NCBI RefSeq assembly: GCF_005233875.1
Contig: NZ_SZPZ01000002.1
Coordinates: 806,001-870,000 of the forward strand
Length of the DNA stretch: 64,000 nt
From: Kribbella jiaozuonensis
Lineage (GTDB): Bacteria; Actinomycetota; Actinomycetes; Propionibacteriales; Kribbellaceae
Direction of reading: 5' to 3'
Shown here piece after piece: positions 41,693-51,844 of the stretch (positions within the stretch are counted from its first letter, which is position 1; each line of letters opens with the position of its first letter). A model generated the notes under the pieces. It worked only from the letters and a program-made list of their open reading frames with translations, ran no database searches and had not been told where the DNA came from. Both the position numbers and the translations under genes were made by a program.

Positions 41693-42811
41693 ATGGGCGT
41701 AGCGCAGCGCAGTCGACGGTGGACGGTTCCGATCGCAGCAGTCGCGGTAGTGGCAGGGGTGGGGACACTCGGGCCGGTGGTCGCGGATGCCTCGCCGAAG
41801 CTGCCGAGCATCTCCGCGCAGGATCTGCTCGCGAAGGTGCAGACCGCGAAGGTGGACGGTCTGAGCGGCACCGTGCGCTCGAACGCGGACCTCGGCCTGC
41901 CGGCGATCCCCGGTATGGCGCCCGGCAGCCGCGAGCTCACCGACCTGCTGAGCGGGCAGCACACCGCGCGAGTCGCGTTCGCGAGCCCGGACAAGGCCAA
42001 GGTCTCCCTGATCGACAACCAGGCCGAGCAGCTCTGGACCACGGACGGTACGTCGGCGTGGGCCTACGACTCGTCCAAGCGTGAGGCCACGAAGCTGACG
42101 CTGCCGGCGCACAAGACGGCCAAGCCCGAAAAGACCCTGCCACAGTCGTACGACCCGCAGGCGGTCGCCAAGCAGTTCCTCGACGCGATCGACCCGACCA
42201 CCAAGGTCCAGGTCAGCGGCACCGAGAAGGTCGCCGGCCGCGACGCCTACAAGCTGCGCCTGGTCCCGAAGACCGACAAGACGACCGTCGGTTCGGTGAC
42301 CCTGGCGATCGACTCCAAGACCTGGGTCCCGCTGGACGTGACCGTGATGCCGCGGACCGGCAACGACCCGGCGGTCGAGCTGGGCTTCACCTCGGTGTCG
42401 TTCGACGTACCGTCGGCGAGTTCCTTCACCTTCACCCCGCCGAAGGGCGTGAAGGTCACCGACCAGAAGGTGCCGGCCAACCGTGAGCGCCCGAAGAGCG
42501 TCCAGCCGAAGCCGGTCAAGCCGGTCAAGCCCGGTACGGCGCAGGCCGACAAGCCGACCGTGATCGGCACCGGCTGGGACAGCGTCGCGATGATCCGCGG
42601 AGCCAACGCCGCCGGCCTGGCAGCGAACCCGGCAAGCGGTCCGCTCGGCCAACTGCTGGCGAAGGCGCCGACGGTGCAGGGCTCGTGGGGTAAGGGCAAG
42701 GTGCTGACCACCAAGATGGTGAGCGCGCTGATCACCGACGACGGCCGGGTCTTCGTCGGACTGGTCACCCCGGACACCCTGCAGGCCGCCGCAGCGAAGG
42801 CCCCCCGCTGA
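41693..42811 (+). CDS. LolA-like/RseB-like exported lipoprotein-binding protein
   Basis: The 372-residue protein has an N-terminal signal segment (VPIAAVAVVAGVGTLGPVVADASP) and a LolA/RseB-like fold. The fold shows SAQDLLAKVQTAKVDGLSGTV at the start and ATKLTLP, QFLDAIDPTTKVQVSGTEKVAGRDAYKLRLVP in the middle. A Lys/Pro-rich hinge lies near residues 265-290. In actinomycetes such genes sit directly before an ABC exporter pair, as here, with eight bases before the ATPase. They may carry a lipid or sense its state. No lipobox is seen. Confidence 0.82.
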   Translation: MGVAQRSRRWTVPIAAVAVVAGVGTLGPVVADASPKLPSISAQDLLAKVQTAKVDGLSGTVRSNADLGLPAIPGMAPGSRELTDLLSGQHTARVAFASPDKAKVSLIDNQAEQLWTTDGTSAWAYDSSKREATKLTLPAHKTAKPEKTLPQSYDPQAVAKQFLDAIDPTTKVQVSGTEKVAGRDAYKLRLVPKTDKTTVGSVTLAIDSKTWVPLDVTVMPRTGNDPAVELGFTSVSFDVPSASSFTFTPPKGVKVTDQKVPANRERPKSVQPKPVKPVKPGTAQADKPTVIGTGWDSVAMIRGANAAGLAANPASGPLGQLLAKAPTVQGSWGKGKVLTTKMVSALITDDGRVFVGLVTPDTLQAAAAKAPR

Positions 42812-42819
42812 ACAGCGAC

Positions 42820-43741
<922 letters not shown>

Positions 43742-43755
<14 letters not shown>

Positions 43756-44602
43756 AGCGACCGCGGACGTCGTGGTCACCAGGCCGAGTGCCGGCCGGCA
43801 CACCTTGGCGCTGTTCATCTCGGAGCTGCGCCTCGTCTTCGGCCGCGCCCGCACGCAGGTCGGCCTCGGCGTACTCGCCGCCGTCCCGCTGCTGATCGGG
43901 ATCGCGATCAAGCTCAGCGGCTCCGGAGGTGACGCCGAAGGGTTCATCGGCCAGGTCGCCGGCAACGGACTGTTCCTGATCGTGGCCAGCCTCGGCCTGT
44001 CGCTGCCGTTCTTCCTGCCGACCGCGGTGACCGTCATCTCGGGGGAGTCGCTGGCCGGTGAGGCCAGCCTCGGCACCCTGCGCAACCTGCTCACCGCACC
44101 CGCCGGCCGGTCCCGGTTGCTCGCGGCCAAGATGGTCGCGCTCACGGTCTTCTGCCTGGTCGCGACGATGACGATCTGGGTCTCCGGCCTGATCGTCGGC
44201 TTCATCCTGTTCCCGGTCGGCGACGTACTCCTGCTCTCCGGCTCGACCGTCTCGCTCGGCGAAGGCCTGCTCCGGGCACTCGCGATCGCGCTGGTGATCT
44301 CGCTGTCGCTGCTCGGGCTGGCCGCCATCGGCCTGTTCGTCTCGTCGCTGACGTCGACCCCGCTGGCGGCGATGGCCGCGACGTTCGGCACGTTCATCGT
44401 GCTCGGCATCATGACCGCGATCCCGCAGCTGCACGCGATCCACCCATGGTTGCTGATGTATCGCTGGCAGTCGTTCGCCGACGTGCTCCGCGACCCGCCG
44501 TACTGGCACGACATCGGCCGCAACCTGCTCCTGCAGGCCGGGTATGTCGCCGTGTTCTACACCGCTGCCTGGGCTCGCATTACGAGCCGCGACATAACCT
44601 AG
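43742..44602 (+). CDS. ABC-2 family permease
   Basis: The 286-residue membrane partner of the preceding ATPase has six predicted spans. The ESLAGEASLGTLRNLLTAPAGR cytoplasmic element is typical of ABC-2 exporters (NatB/DUF3533-like) that couple to the ATPase. The start overlaps the ATPase gene by 14 bases, so translation is coupled. Substrate unknown. Confidence 0.9.
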
Positions 44603-44607
44603 GCTGC

Positions 44608-45450
44608 GTGAGAGCCGATCTCGTCGCCGCCCTGCGCTGCCCGGTCTGTGCCGACGGGCTGGCGCTGGACGGTCGTACGGCGCGGTGCCCGCGCGGGCAC
44701 GCGTACGACCTGGCCAAACAGGGCTACCTGAATCTGTTGCCTAAGGCATCTAATGGGATCGAGGGCGACTCGGTGGAGATGGTCGGCGCCCGGACGGTCT
44801 TCCTCGGCGGCGGCCACTACGCGGCGATCCGGGACGCGCTGATCATCGCCACCGAACTCGGGCCCGACGACCTGGTCGTGGAGGTCGGCGCCGGCACCGG
44901 CTACTACCTGGCAGGCGTCCTCGGCCTGGCTCCGCAACGACGCGGAATCGCCCTGGACGTGTCGAAGTTCGCCGCCCGCCGCGTGGCGAAGGTAGATCCG
45001 CGGATCGCCTCCGTCGTGTGCGACGCGTGGCAGGAGCTGCCGCTGCTCGACGGATCGGCGCAGCTGATGCTGAACGTGTTCGCCCCGCGCAACGCCGCCG
45101 AGATGGCCCGGGTCCTCGCGCCCACCGGCCGCCTGCTCGTGGTCACACCGAACCAGCAGCATCTCGCCGAGCTGGTCGACGTACTCGGACTGGTCAGTGT
45201 GGACGAGGAGAAGGACCGACGGCTGCAGGAGTCACTGTCGGGGGAGTTCGTCCGGATCGGCAGCGAGGCGGTCGAGGAGACGATGCGGCTCGACCGGACG
45301 GCCGTCGAGCAGTTGGTGCTGATGACGCCGAGCGCGCGGCACGTGAACTACCGCGAGCTCCTGCAACGGATCGCAGTACTCCCGGAGCCTGTGATGGTGA
45401 CCTTGTCGGTCACGCTGTCGGTGTGGCAGCCACGCTATCGGTCATCGTGA
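44608..45450 (+). CDS. 23S rRNA (guanine-N1)-methyltransferase-like (RlmA/TlrB family)
   Basis: The 280-residue protein has an N-terminal zinc finger (CPVC at about residues 9-12, then CPRGH) followed by DLAKQGYLNLLP, the characteristic RlmA/TlrB start. The SAM motif is VVEVGAGTGYYLAG. The family methylates N1 of a guanine in 23S rRNA helix 35 and can affect macrolide or mycinamicin sensitivity. It begins five bases after the permease stop. The late MTPSARHVN motif is present. Confidence 0.88.
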   Translation: MRADLVAALRCPVCADGLALDGRTARCPRGHAYDLAKQGYLNLLPKASNGIEGDSVEMVGARTVFLGGGHYAAIRDALIIATELGPDDLVVEVGAGTGYYLAGVLGLAPQRRGIALDVSKFAARRVAKVDPRIASVVCDAWQELPLLDGSAQLMLNVFAPRNAAEMARVLAPTGRLLVVTPNQQHLAELVDVLGLVSVDEEKDRRLQESLSGEFVRIGSEAVEETMRLDRTAVEQLVLMTPSARHVNYRELLQRIAVLPEPVMVTLSVTLSVWQPRYRSS

Positions 45451-45492
45451 TGCCGGCTCGAGCTCGGCACCACTGACCGGATCAGCAACAGA

Positions 45493-46161
45493 TCAGGCCG
45501 CGTGGCCGATCAGTTCGCGGGCGACGACGGTGCCATGGTTCTCGGCCTCGACGTGCGCCTCGGACTCGGAGACCTTGGAGGCGTCGATCAGCTCCTCCAT
45601 GCCCGGGGTAACCGGGGCCAGGGTGAGCTCAGCGGCGGCGGTGCGGATGTTCATCCCGAACAGGTCGGCGAAGACCCGCTCGAGGTACGGCGTGGCGTGG
45701 TCCCAGCCGTGCTTCGGCGTACCCGGGGCGTAGCCGCCGCCGCGGGCGATGGCGAAGATCGCGGGCCGGCCGGCCAGCGGACGGGAGCCGAAGGCGAGGT
45801 CCCGGTCCATCAGCAGCAGGTCGATCCAGGTCTTCACGTTCTGCGCGATGCCGTAGTTGTAGAGCGGTACGGCGAGCAGGATCGCGTCGGCGTTCCGGGC
45901 CTCGGCCGCCAGGTCGGCGGCGATCGCCTGGGCCTCGGCGAGCGGCATCCGGTCGGAATCGGCGACCGGCTCCTGACCCACCTGGGCGGCGGCCAGCGTC
46001 GGCCACACGGTCGACGGCAGCGGGTGCTGTCCGAGGTCCCGCCGTACCACGACACCGTCCGGGTGCTCGGCCTTCCAGGCGGCCTCGGCGCTGTCGGCCA
46101 GCGCTCGGGACACCGAACCGTCCAGCCGGATGCTGGCGTCGACGCGTAGCAGGGTGCTCAT
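45493..46161 (-). CDS. FMN-dependent NADH-azoreductase
   Basis: The 222-residue flavodoxin-like protein has the AcpD/AzoR features LLRVDASIRLDGSVSRALA for phosphate binding and VPLYNYGIAQNVKTWIDLL for FMN/active-site packing. These enzymes reduce quinones and azo compounds with NADH. The ATG at 46161 has GGAG seven bases before it, better than the in-frame ATG at 46176. It is divergent from a MarR-type regulator, a common arrangement for quinone-inducible control. Confidence 0.92.
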   Translation of the reverse strand: MSTLLRVDASIRLDGSVSRALADSAEAAWKAEHPDGVVVRRDLGQHPLPSTVWPTLAAAQVGQEPVADSDRMPLAEAQAIAADLAAEARNADAILLAVPLYNYGIAQNVKTWIDLLLMDRDLAFGSRPLAGRPAIFAIARGGGYAPGTPKHGWDHATPYLERVFADLFGMNIRTAAAELTLAPVTPGMEELIDASKVSESEAHVEAENHGTVVARELIGHAA

Positions 46162-46263
46162 AGGTTCTGTCTCCATCGAGTTGAGGGGGCGTGCTCATGT
46201 TGAGCTGCCTCGAAGATAATCTGTGAAGCAGAACATATTCAAGTCAGATCGTATTCCGAGTGG

Positions 46264-46278
46264 CGTACACCACGTACG
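46264..46278. promoter_or_regulatory. Candidate MarR operator (CGTAC-N5-GTACG)
   Basis: A perfect 5-base inverted repeat overlaps the TACGAT hexamer at 46275-46280, six bases before the MarR ATG. A regulator bound here would block its own promoter. A second, looser pair ATCTG/CAGAT flanks about 46218-46248, nearer the azoreductase. Confidence 0.4.
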
Positions 46279-46286
46279 ATGGAGGC

Positions 46287-46835
46287 ATGTCCAGTACTTC
46301 GCCTGAGGTCGCGACCCGGGTCGCCCGTGGGGTCGAGCCGCCGGTCGCCAGCGGCGCGCCGGTGGAGGCCGACCTCGGCTGGGCGCTGGGTGTCGTGTTC
46401 CGGCGGTACGCGAAGGCGTCCGCCGCGGCGCTCGAGGGCCTGCCAGGCGGCCCACGCGGCTACCAGGTGCTCGCGACGACGAGCTCCGAAGGCCCGAAGC
46501 GGCAGCTCGACCTGGCCGCCCAGCTCGGCGTCGACCGGACCGTGATGACCTACCTGCTCGACGACCTCGAGAAGGCAGGCCTCGTGCAGCGCCGGCCCGA
46601 CCCCGCGGATCGTCGGGCCCGGCTCATCGCGCCGACCGACGAGGGCCACGAGGCCCTGTGTGACCTGGAGCGCCGCCTGCGCAGCACCGAGGAAGAGGTG
46701 CTCGGCATCCTGGACGAGCCGGAGCGCGCCAGCTTCCGGATGCTCCTGCAGCGCGTGGCGATGAAGGCCAACGCTGTCGACCCGCTGCACAACGCGTGCT
46801 CCCTGGCCGAGGCGGACGACCCCGCCAGCACCTAG
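46287..46835 (+). CDS. MarR family transcriptional regulator
   Basis: The 182-residue winged-helix protein has the MarR DNA-binding stretch QLDLAAQLGVDRTVMTYLLDDLEKAGLVQRRPDPADRRARLI in one run (residues about 65-110), with LTDEG-like PTDEGHEAL after it. It probably represses the divergent azoreductase and itself, releasing on an oxidant or phenolic compound. The ATG at 46287 is favoured by TACGAT six bases upstream; a GTG at 46260 is in frame. It converges with the response-regulator gene with no gap. Confidence 0.88.
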   Translation: MSSTSPEVATRVARGVEPPVASGAPVEADLGWALGVVFRRYAKASAAALEGLPGGPRGYQVLATTSSEGPKRQLDLAAQLGVDRTVMTYLLDDLEKAGLVQRRPDPADRRARLIAPTDEGHEALCDLERRLRSTEEEVLGILDEPERASFRMLLQRVAMKANAVDPLHNACSLAEADDPAST

Positions 46836-47486
46836 CTAGTGCAGCGGCACGAAGCCTGACTCGTAGGCGCGGATGACCGCCTGGGTGCGGTCCCGTGCGT
46901 TGAGCTTGGACAGCACGTTGGCGACGTGCGTCTTGACCGTCTGCAGGCCGAGGATCAGCTCTTCGGCGATCTCGGCGTTCGACAGACCGCGCGCCATCAA
47001 CCGGAGCACCTCCTGCTCCCGCTCGGTCAGTTGGTACTCGTCCAGTCCGCTCGGCGTCTGCGGGCCGACGTGGGCGAGCGCCAACGCCCGGATCGCCTCC
47101 GGGAACAGCAGCGACTCGCTCCGCGCGACGGTCCGGATCGCCGCGATGATGTCGTCCGGCGGCGTCCGCTTCAGCAAGAACCCGGACGCGCCGGCCCGCA
47201 ATGCGTCGTACACGTAGTCGTCGTTCTCGAACGTGGTGACGACCAGCACGCGCGGCGCCGGGTCGAGGTTCTCCAGCAGCAACCGGGTCGCCTGGATGCC
47301 GTCCACCGCGGGCATCCGGACATCCATCAGTACAACGTCGGCGCCGGTACGACGAACGACCGGCAGCACCTCCGCGCCGTCTCCGGCCTCACCGACCACC
47401 GTGAGGTCGGGCTCGGCGTTGATGATCGCCCGCAGCCCGCTCCGGATCAGCGGCTCGTCGTCGACCACGACCACCGACAGGTTCAT
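46836..47486 (-). CDS. NarL/LuxR-type response regulator
   Basis: The 216-residue protein has a receiver domain with acidic pair Asp9-Asp10, phosphoacceptor Asp55 (VVLMDVRMP), Thr (VVTTFE) and Lys (FLLKRTP). A LuxR-type HTH follows near residues 152-207 ([25 protein letters not shown]). It follows the histidine kinase gene after one base, so the pair is a two-component system. Target genes are not evident here. Confidence 0.95.
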   Translation of the reverse strand: MNLSVVVVDDEPLIRSGLRAIINAEPDLTVVGEAGDGAEVLPVVRRTGADVVLMDVRMPAVDGIQATRLLLENLDPAPRVLVVTTFENDDYVYDALRAGASGFLLKRTPPDDIIAAIRTVARSESLLFPEAIRALALAHVGPQTPSGLDEYQLTEREQEVLRLMARGLSNAEIAEELILGLQTVKTHVANVLSKLNARDRTQAVIRAYESGFVPLH

Positions 47487-47487
47487 G

Positions 47488-48768
47488 TCATCCCTTCGTC
47501 ATGCTCACCGGCAGCCGGACCGCCAAGCGCCAGGCCTCGCCCTCCGCGACCGGGCCGGCATCGACCGTGCCACGCAGTACGGCGACTCTTTCACGGATCC
47601 CGGCCAGGCCGCGGCCGCCGCCGGAGTGATCCGACTTGCCGCTGACCGGATTGGTGACCGCCAGCCGCAGGCCGGACGTGTCGAGCCGGATCGACAGGTC
47701 CACGGCCAGCTCACCGGCCGGACGTCCGGCGTGCCGGATCGCGTTGGTCAGACCTTCCTGGACAATTCGGTACGCCTCCCGGGAGACCGCCGCCGGCAGC
47801 TGGTCCAGGTCGCCGGACCGATCAACCTCGATCGTGATGCCGCCTGCCCGGGTGGCCTCGACCAGACGGTCGAGACCGCCGAGGGTGGCCTGCGGCGTGG
47901 TCCGTGAGCCCGGGCGACGGTCGTCGCGGAGCAGGCCGAGCACGTGGTCGAGATCCGCGAGCGCTGCCCGGGCCGACGTTTCCATCGCGGCCAGTGCGTT
48001 CTCCGCGAAGTCCGGGTCGCTGGCAAGTACCCGCCGCGCCGCTGCGGCCTGGATGGTCACCAGGCTGAGTGCGTGCCCGACGCTGTCGTGCAGTTCGCGG
48101 GCCAGACGGTTGCGCTCGGCAAGCGTTGCGGTCTGTTGCTCGAGCAGCTCGATCCGCTCCGCGGCGGTGGGTCCGAGGACGCGCGGCGCGAGGTACGCCA
48201 GCAATGCGCCGACCGCGGCCGACAGCAGGAACAGTCCGGCGAGGCCGCCGATCGCGGCCGCGGGCATCCAGAGATCGGTCCAGTTGCCGTGGATGTCGTA
48301 CGACCAGCCGGGCACGATGTCGCGCGTTCCGGCCGACCGGAACGGCGCGGCCAGCCAGATCGCGCCGACGCCGAACACGATCGTGCTGAGGATCCCGACG
48401 ACCCCGCCGGCGACGAGATGGAGGCAGAACCAGGCCGCCGTCCGCCGGCGCTGCGGCCAGGTCCGCGCCGGACCGAGCGGACGCTCGTCGAACCGCACCG
48501 CGAGCAGCGATTCGACCGCGATGCCCTCCACCTCGCGGACCGCGGGCAGCAGGCCGAGCACGACCGGGGGGATCAGCCCCATCAGCACCCAGATGATGCC
48601 GGTGGCAACTTTCGGCATGCCGAGGTCGCCGACCACGGCGCCGAGCGCGCTGTCCACCAGGATGAACGCCAGCACGAGCGCAGACCCGAGCAGCAGGTAG
48701 ACCCAGCGCAGGTACGTCGACGTACGCCACAGGCTCCCGATCGCGCGCGCGACTGCTTTCACGGTCAC
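47488..48768 (-). CDS. Sensor histidine kinase (HisKA_3/NarX-like)
   Basis: The 426-residue kinase has about five to six membrane spans in the first 215 residues. A short coiled region follows, then the dimerization/phosphoacceptor helix with His227 in [16 protein letters not shown] and a HATPase domain with Asn in GLTNAIRHA and [13 protein letters not shown]. The signal is probably sensed in the membrane, as there is no large outer domain. The GTG at 48768 starts the frame. It is transcribed before the regulator gene. Confidence 0.93.
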   Translation of the reverse strand: MTVKAVARAIGSLWRTSTYLRWVYLLLGSALVLAFILVDSALGAVVGDLGMPKVATGIIWVLMGLIPPVVLGLLPAVREVEGIAVESLLAVRFDERPLGPARTWPQRRRTAAWFCLHLVAGGVVGILSTIVFGVGAIWLAAPFRSAGTRDIVPGWSYDIHGNWTDLWMPAAAIGGLAGLFLLSAAVGALLAYLAPRVLGPTAAERIELLEQQTATLAERNRLARELHDSVGHALSLVTIQAAAARRVLASDPDFAENALAAMETSARAALADLDHVLGLLRDDRRPGSRTTPQATLGGLDRLVEATRAGGITIEVDRSGDLDQLPAAVSREAYRIVQEGLTNAIRHAGRPAGELAVDLSIRLDTSGLRLAVTNPVSGKSDHSGGGRGLAGIRERVAVLRGTVDAGPVAEGEAWRLAVRLPVSMTKG

Positions 48769-49137
48769 ATCGTGTCAAAGCCGGGGGAGTGTCACCTCCC
48801 TCCCCGGAGTGAGTGCGGGGAAACCCCTGCGTTCCCGCACCCCGGAAGTGGGATGCCTCACCAAGAAGTTGAGGGTTTACGCAAATTTGACGCTGCGCGG
48901 CCCGGTTGTGCCCTCGGGGGCGTCGCGATCTGCTGCTCAGGCAGGTACGGTCTGTGGTCGGGGCGGGTGCCCGTTCGGCTACGGACAGGTATGGGGAACG
49001 GCTCCAGGACGGGTGGCCAGCATGCTCTGCGAGGACCCGGCACGGCGGACGTTAAGTCACCGTGAAGACCCCGCGGGCGGATTGACCACCCTTCCATATT
49101 TGATGTTTGATCAAATATCGGGACGAGAGAGGTCGAT
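48769..49137. other. Gene-free stretch with hairpins and an operator-like palindrome
   Basis: This 369-base gap lies between the divergent kinase and ABC genes. Near the kinase it has a stem CCGGGGGAG/CTCCCCGG (48781-48807). A second stem GTGCGGG/CCCGCAC (48813-48840) has arms that compete with an inner GGGG-AAA-CCCC. I see no known riboswitch and no credible reading frame. The last 50 bases carry the palindrome listed next. Confidence 0.6.
49096..49119. promoter_or_regulatory. Operator-like palindrome upstream of the importer (TGATCAAATATC motif)
   Basis: ATATTTGA (49096-49103) and TCAAATAT (49111-49118) form an inverted repeat around a 7-base centre. The half TGATCAAATATC (49108-49119) recurs with one change before the quinone oxidoreductase gene at 58495-58506. 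FCD-GntR proteins encoded in the island are likely binders. Confidence 0.6.
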
Positions 49138-50157
49138 ATGAGGTTGAGGCGTTCCGTCATCGCACTGATGGCGGTCCTGGGGCTCGCCCTGGTCAGTGCG
49201 TGCAATGGTGACGACAAAGGCAATCAGGCCGACACCGGTCTGCAGAAGGTCAACTACCTGACGTCGTTCAACACCTTCGGACGCGAGGCGTACGCGTACG
49301 TCGCGCTGGACAAGGGGTACTTCAAGGACGCCGGCTTCGACGTCAAGATCACCCCCGGCACCGGCACCGTCGACGTGATGAAGCTGGTGGCCGGCGGTCA
49401 GGCCGACTACGGCATCGGCGACTTCACCGCGGTCGTGATCACCCTCGGCAAGCAGAAGCTGCCGGTCACCACGGTCGGCATGGTCCACCAGAAGTCGCTG
49501 GCCGCGATCATGTCGCTGAAGGGCTACGGCATCGAGAAGCCGCAGGACCTGGTCGGCCAGACGATCGCCGACCAGCCGGGCTCCACCAACACGGTGATGT
49601 TCCCGGTCTACGCCAAGGCGGTGCACATCGACCCGAAGTCGGTGACGTTCCTGCCCTCGCCGCCGCCGGCGCTGCCGAAACTGCTTGCCTCCGGCAAGGT
49701 CAAGGGCATCGGCCAGTTCGTGGTCGGCAAGCCGCTGATCCAGAAGGCCGACCCGACCCACCGCGAGCCCGTCACGCTGGCCTACGGCGACGTACTGCCG
49801 GAGCTGTACGGCAACGCGATCATCACCCGGTCGGACCTGGCCAAGGACCACCCGGACCAGGTGAAGAAGTTCACCGGCGCGCTGCTGAAGGGCCTGCAGG
49901 ACACCGTCACCGACCCGGAAGGGTCCGCGGCGATCCTGAAGAAGTACGTGCCGGACACCGATCTCGCCGTCGCCACCGCCGAGCTGAACATCATGAAGGA
50001 CTACACGAAGCCGAAGAACTTCGACGGTCCGCTCGGTGATGTCGACGTCAACCGGGTCAAGACGATCATCTCGCTGCTGGAGCAGTCCGAGGCGATCCAG
50101 AAGGGTGCCGTCACCCCGGACGACGTCGTCACGATGAGCCTGGCTCCGAAGAGCTAG
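49138..50157 (+). CDS. ABC substrate-binding lipoprotein (NMT1/SsuA-like)
   Basis: The 339-residue lipoprotein has a signal and lipobox (LALVSAC, Cys near residue 22). The domain is of the NMT1/SsuA-ThiY type (FGREAYAYVALDKGYFKDAGFDVKI, GGQADYGIGDFTAVV). Members bind taurine, sulfonates, pyrimidine precursors, riboflavin or aromatic acids, so the ligand is open. It is the first gene of the island importer, followed by the ATPase and permease genes. The operator-like palindrome lies just upstream. Confidence 0.9.
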   Translation: MRLRRSVIALMAVLGLALVSACNGDDKGNQADTGLQKVNYLTSFNTFGREAYAYVALDKGYFKDAGFDVKITPGTGTVDVMKLVAGGQADYGIGDFTAVVITLGKQKLPVTTVGMVHQKSLAAIMSLKGYGIEKPQDLVGQTIADQPGSTNTVMFPVYAKAVHIDPKSVTFLPSPPPALPKLLASGKVKGIGQFVVGKPLIQKADPTHREPVTLAYGDVLPELYGNAIITRSDLAKDHPDQVKKFTGALLKGLQDTVTDPEGSAAILKKYVPDTDLAVATAELNIMKDYTKPKNFDGPLGDVDVNRVKTIISLLEQSEAIQKGAVTPDDVVTMSLAPKS

Positions 50158-50173
50158 GGGTGTCTGACCACTG

Positions 50174-50953
50174 ATGATTCGCCTGGACGGCGTGGGTCAG
50201 GTCTTCGATGGACGCGAGGGCCAGGTGACCGCCCTCGAGAAGATCGACCTGCACGTCCGTGGCGGTGAGTTCGTCACGCTGATCGGCCGGTCCGGATGTG
50301 GCAAGTCCACTCTGCTCCGGCTGATCGCGGGACTGCTGCCGCCGACCTCCGGTTCGGTCCAGGTGGCGGATGAACCCGTCACCGGGCCGCGCCGGGACGT
50401 CTCGTTCATGTTCCAGCGGCCGGCGTTGCTGCCGTGGCGTTCGGTGTTGTCGAACGTGATGCTGCCGGTCGAGATCGACAAGGGCGGTGACCGCAGCAAG
50501 GCGGCGTACCGCGACCGGGCTCATCAGTTGCTCGAGTTGGTCGGTCTGCAAGGGTTCGAACGGCGGCTGCCGCACGAGCTCTCGGGCGGTATGCAGCAGC
50601 GGGTGTCGCTGTGCCGGTCGCTGATCCGCGACCCGCAGGTGATGCTGATGGACGAGCCGTTCTCCGCGCTCGACGCGCTCACCCGGACCGAGCTGTCCGA
50701 GGAGCTGCAGCGGATCAAGATGGAGCTGGCCACCACGATCGTGTTCGTCACGCACTCGATCGAGGAGGCCGTCGTACTCGCCGACCGGGTCGTCGTCCTG
50801 ACGCCGCGGCCGGGCCGGATGCGGGAGGTCGTCGACATCGACATCCCGCGACCGCGCAGCCTGGCCCAGAACGCGTACGTCACCGAGGTGGCGACGATCA
50901 GCGCGCGGCTGCACGGGCTGCTGTCGGAGAAGGACAGCGAGGACCGGCGATGA
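50174..50953 (+). CDS. ABC ATPase (SsuB/TauB-like)
   Basis: The 259-residue ATPase has Walker A GRSGCGKST, Q-loop FMFQRPALLPWRSV, signature LSGGMQQRVSLCRSL and Walker B VMLMDEPFSALDA. It energises the importer formed with the flanking lipoprotein and permease. Its 3' end overlaps the permease start by ATGA. Confidence 0.94.
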   Translation: MIRLDGVGQVFDGREGQVTALEKIDLHVRGGEFVTLIGRSGCGKSTLLRLIAGLLPPTSGSVQVADEPVTGPRRDVSFMFQRPALLPWRSVLSNVMLPVEIDKGGDRSKAAYRDRAHQLLELVGLQGFERRLPHELSGGMQQRVSLCRSLIRDPQVMLMDEPFSALDALTRTELSEELQRIKMELATTIVFVTHSIEEAVVLADRVVVLTPRPGRMREVVDIDIPRPRSLAQNAYVTEVATISARLHGLLSEKDSEDRR

Positions 50954-51729
50954 AGAAGCGTTCCTGGCTGACCAGTTCGCCGGCCGCGGCCATCATCCTC
51001 CCGATCATCGGGCTGGCGGCGACGATCGCGCTGTGGTGGGGCGCGACGGCCGTGTTCTCGATCGAGTCGTACCTGCTGCCGACGCCGTGGGAGGTCGTGG
51101 TCAAGTTCTTCGACCAGCCCGGCGTCCTGCTGTCGGAAACCGGTACGTCGCTGCTGGAAACGATCGAGGGCTTCCTGCTGGCGATCGTGATCGGCGTACC
51201 GATCGCGCTGGTGATCGTCCGCTCGGTCGTGCTCGAGCGGCTGGTGTACCCGCTGCTGCTGATGGTGAACTCGATCCCGAAGGTCGCGATCGCCCCGCTG
51301 CTGGTGGTGTGGATGGGTTTCGGTCAGTGGCCGAAGGTCGTAATGGTGCTGCTGATGTGCTTCTTCCCGATCGTGATCTCGACCGCGCAGGGGATGAAGT
51401 CGACGCCGACCGAGCTGGTCGAGCTGATGCGGTCGCTGAACGCGAGCCGGGCGCAGGAGTTCTTCAAGCTCCGGCTGCGGTACGCGATGCCGCAGATCTT
51501 CACCGGGTTCAAGGTCGCGATCTCGCTGGCGGTGATCGGCGCGGTGATCTCCGAGTTCGTTGGTGCCACCAAGGGACTCGGCTACGTGATCCAGCAGTCC
51601 GGCGCGAGCGCCGACACCACCCTGGCGTTCGCCGCGATCACGCTCCTGAGCGTGATGAGCATCGTCCTGTTCTACGGCTTGGTGCTACTCGAGCACCTGC
51701 TGCTGCCCTGGGCCCAGGAGAAGCGGTGA
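50950..51729 (+). CDS. ABC permease (SsuC/TauC-like)
   Basis: This 259-residue permease has six spans and an EAA-type loop (LVELMRSLNASRAQEFFKLRLRYAMP is the corresponding segment). ATG at 50950 overlaps the ATPase stop; a longer frame runs antisense through that gene and is rejected. It ends the transporter part of the island. Confidence 0.93.
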   Translation: MKKRSWLTSSPAAAIILPIIGLAATIALWWGATAVFSIESYLLPTPWEVVVKFFDQPGVLLSETGTSLLETIEGFLLAIVIGVPIALVIVRSVVLERLVYPLLLMVNSIPKVAIAPLLVVWMGFGQWPKVVMVLLMCFFPIVISTAQGMKSTPTELVELMRSLNASRAQEFFKLRLRYAMPQIFTGFKVAISLAVIGAVISEFVGATKGLGYVIQQSGASADTTLAFAAITLLSVMSIVLFYGLVLLEHLLLPWAQEKR

Positions 51730-51783
51730 CTCTACTGATGCCACGCCTCCGGCGCGGCGGGTCATCGGGCTGTAACTCCCGCC

Positions 51784-51828
51784 CTTCCCTCGTCGCTCCG
51801 GTCGCTTCGCTCCCTCCGCTCCTCAGTC
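51784..51828. repeat. Pyrimidine-rich CGCTCC repeat spacer
   Basis: The intergenic stretch between permease and Ldh2 genes contains repeated CGCTCC/CGCTTCG units on a C/T-rich strand. It resembles short REP-like sequences seen between actinomycete genes, but I see only this copy. Confidence 0.35.
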
Positions 51829-51844
51829 CAGGCCGGGAGGCCCG

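Noticed and set aside
48769..49137. Riboswitch or small gene in the gap before the importer
   Set aside because: Hairpins exist, but no conserved box of a known class and no frame with G/C third-position bias was found.
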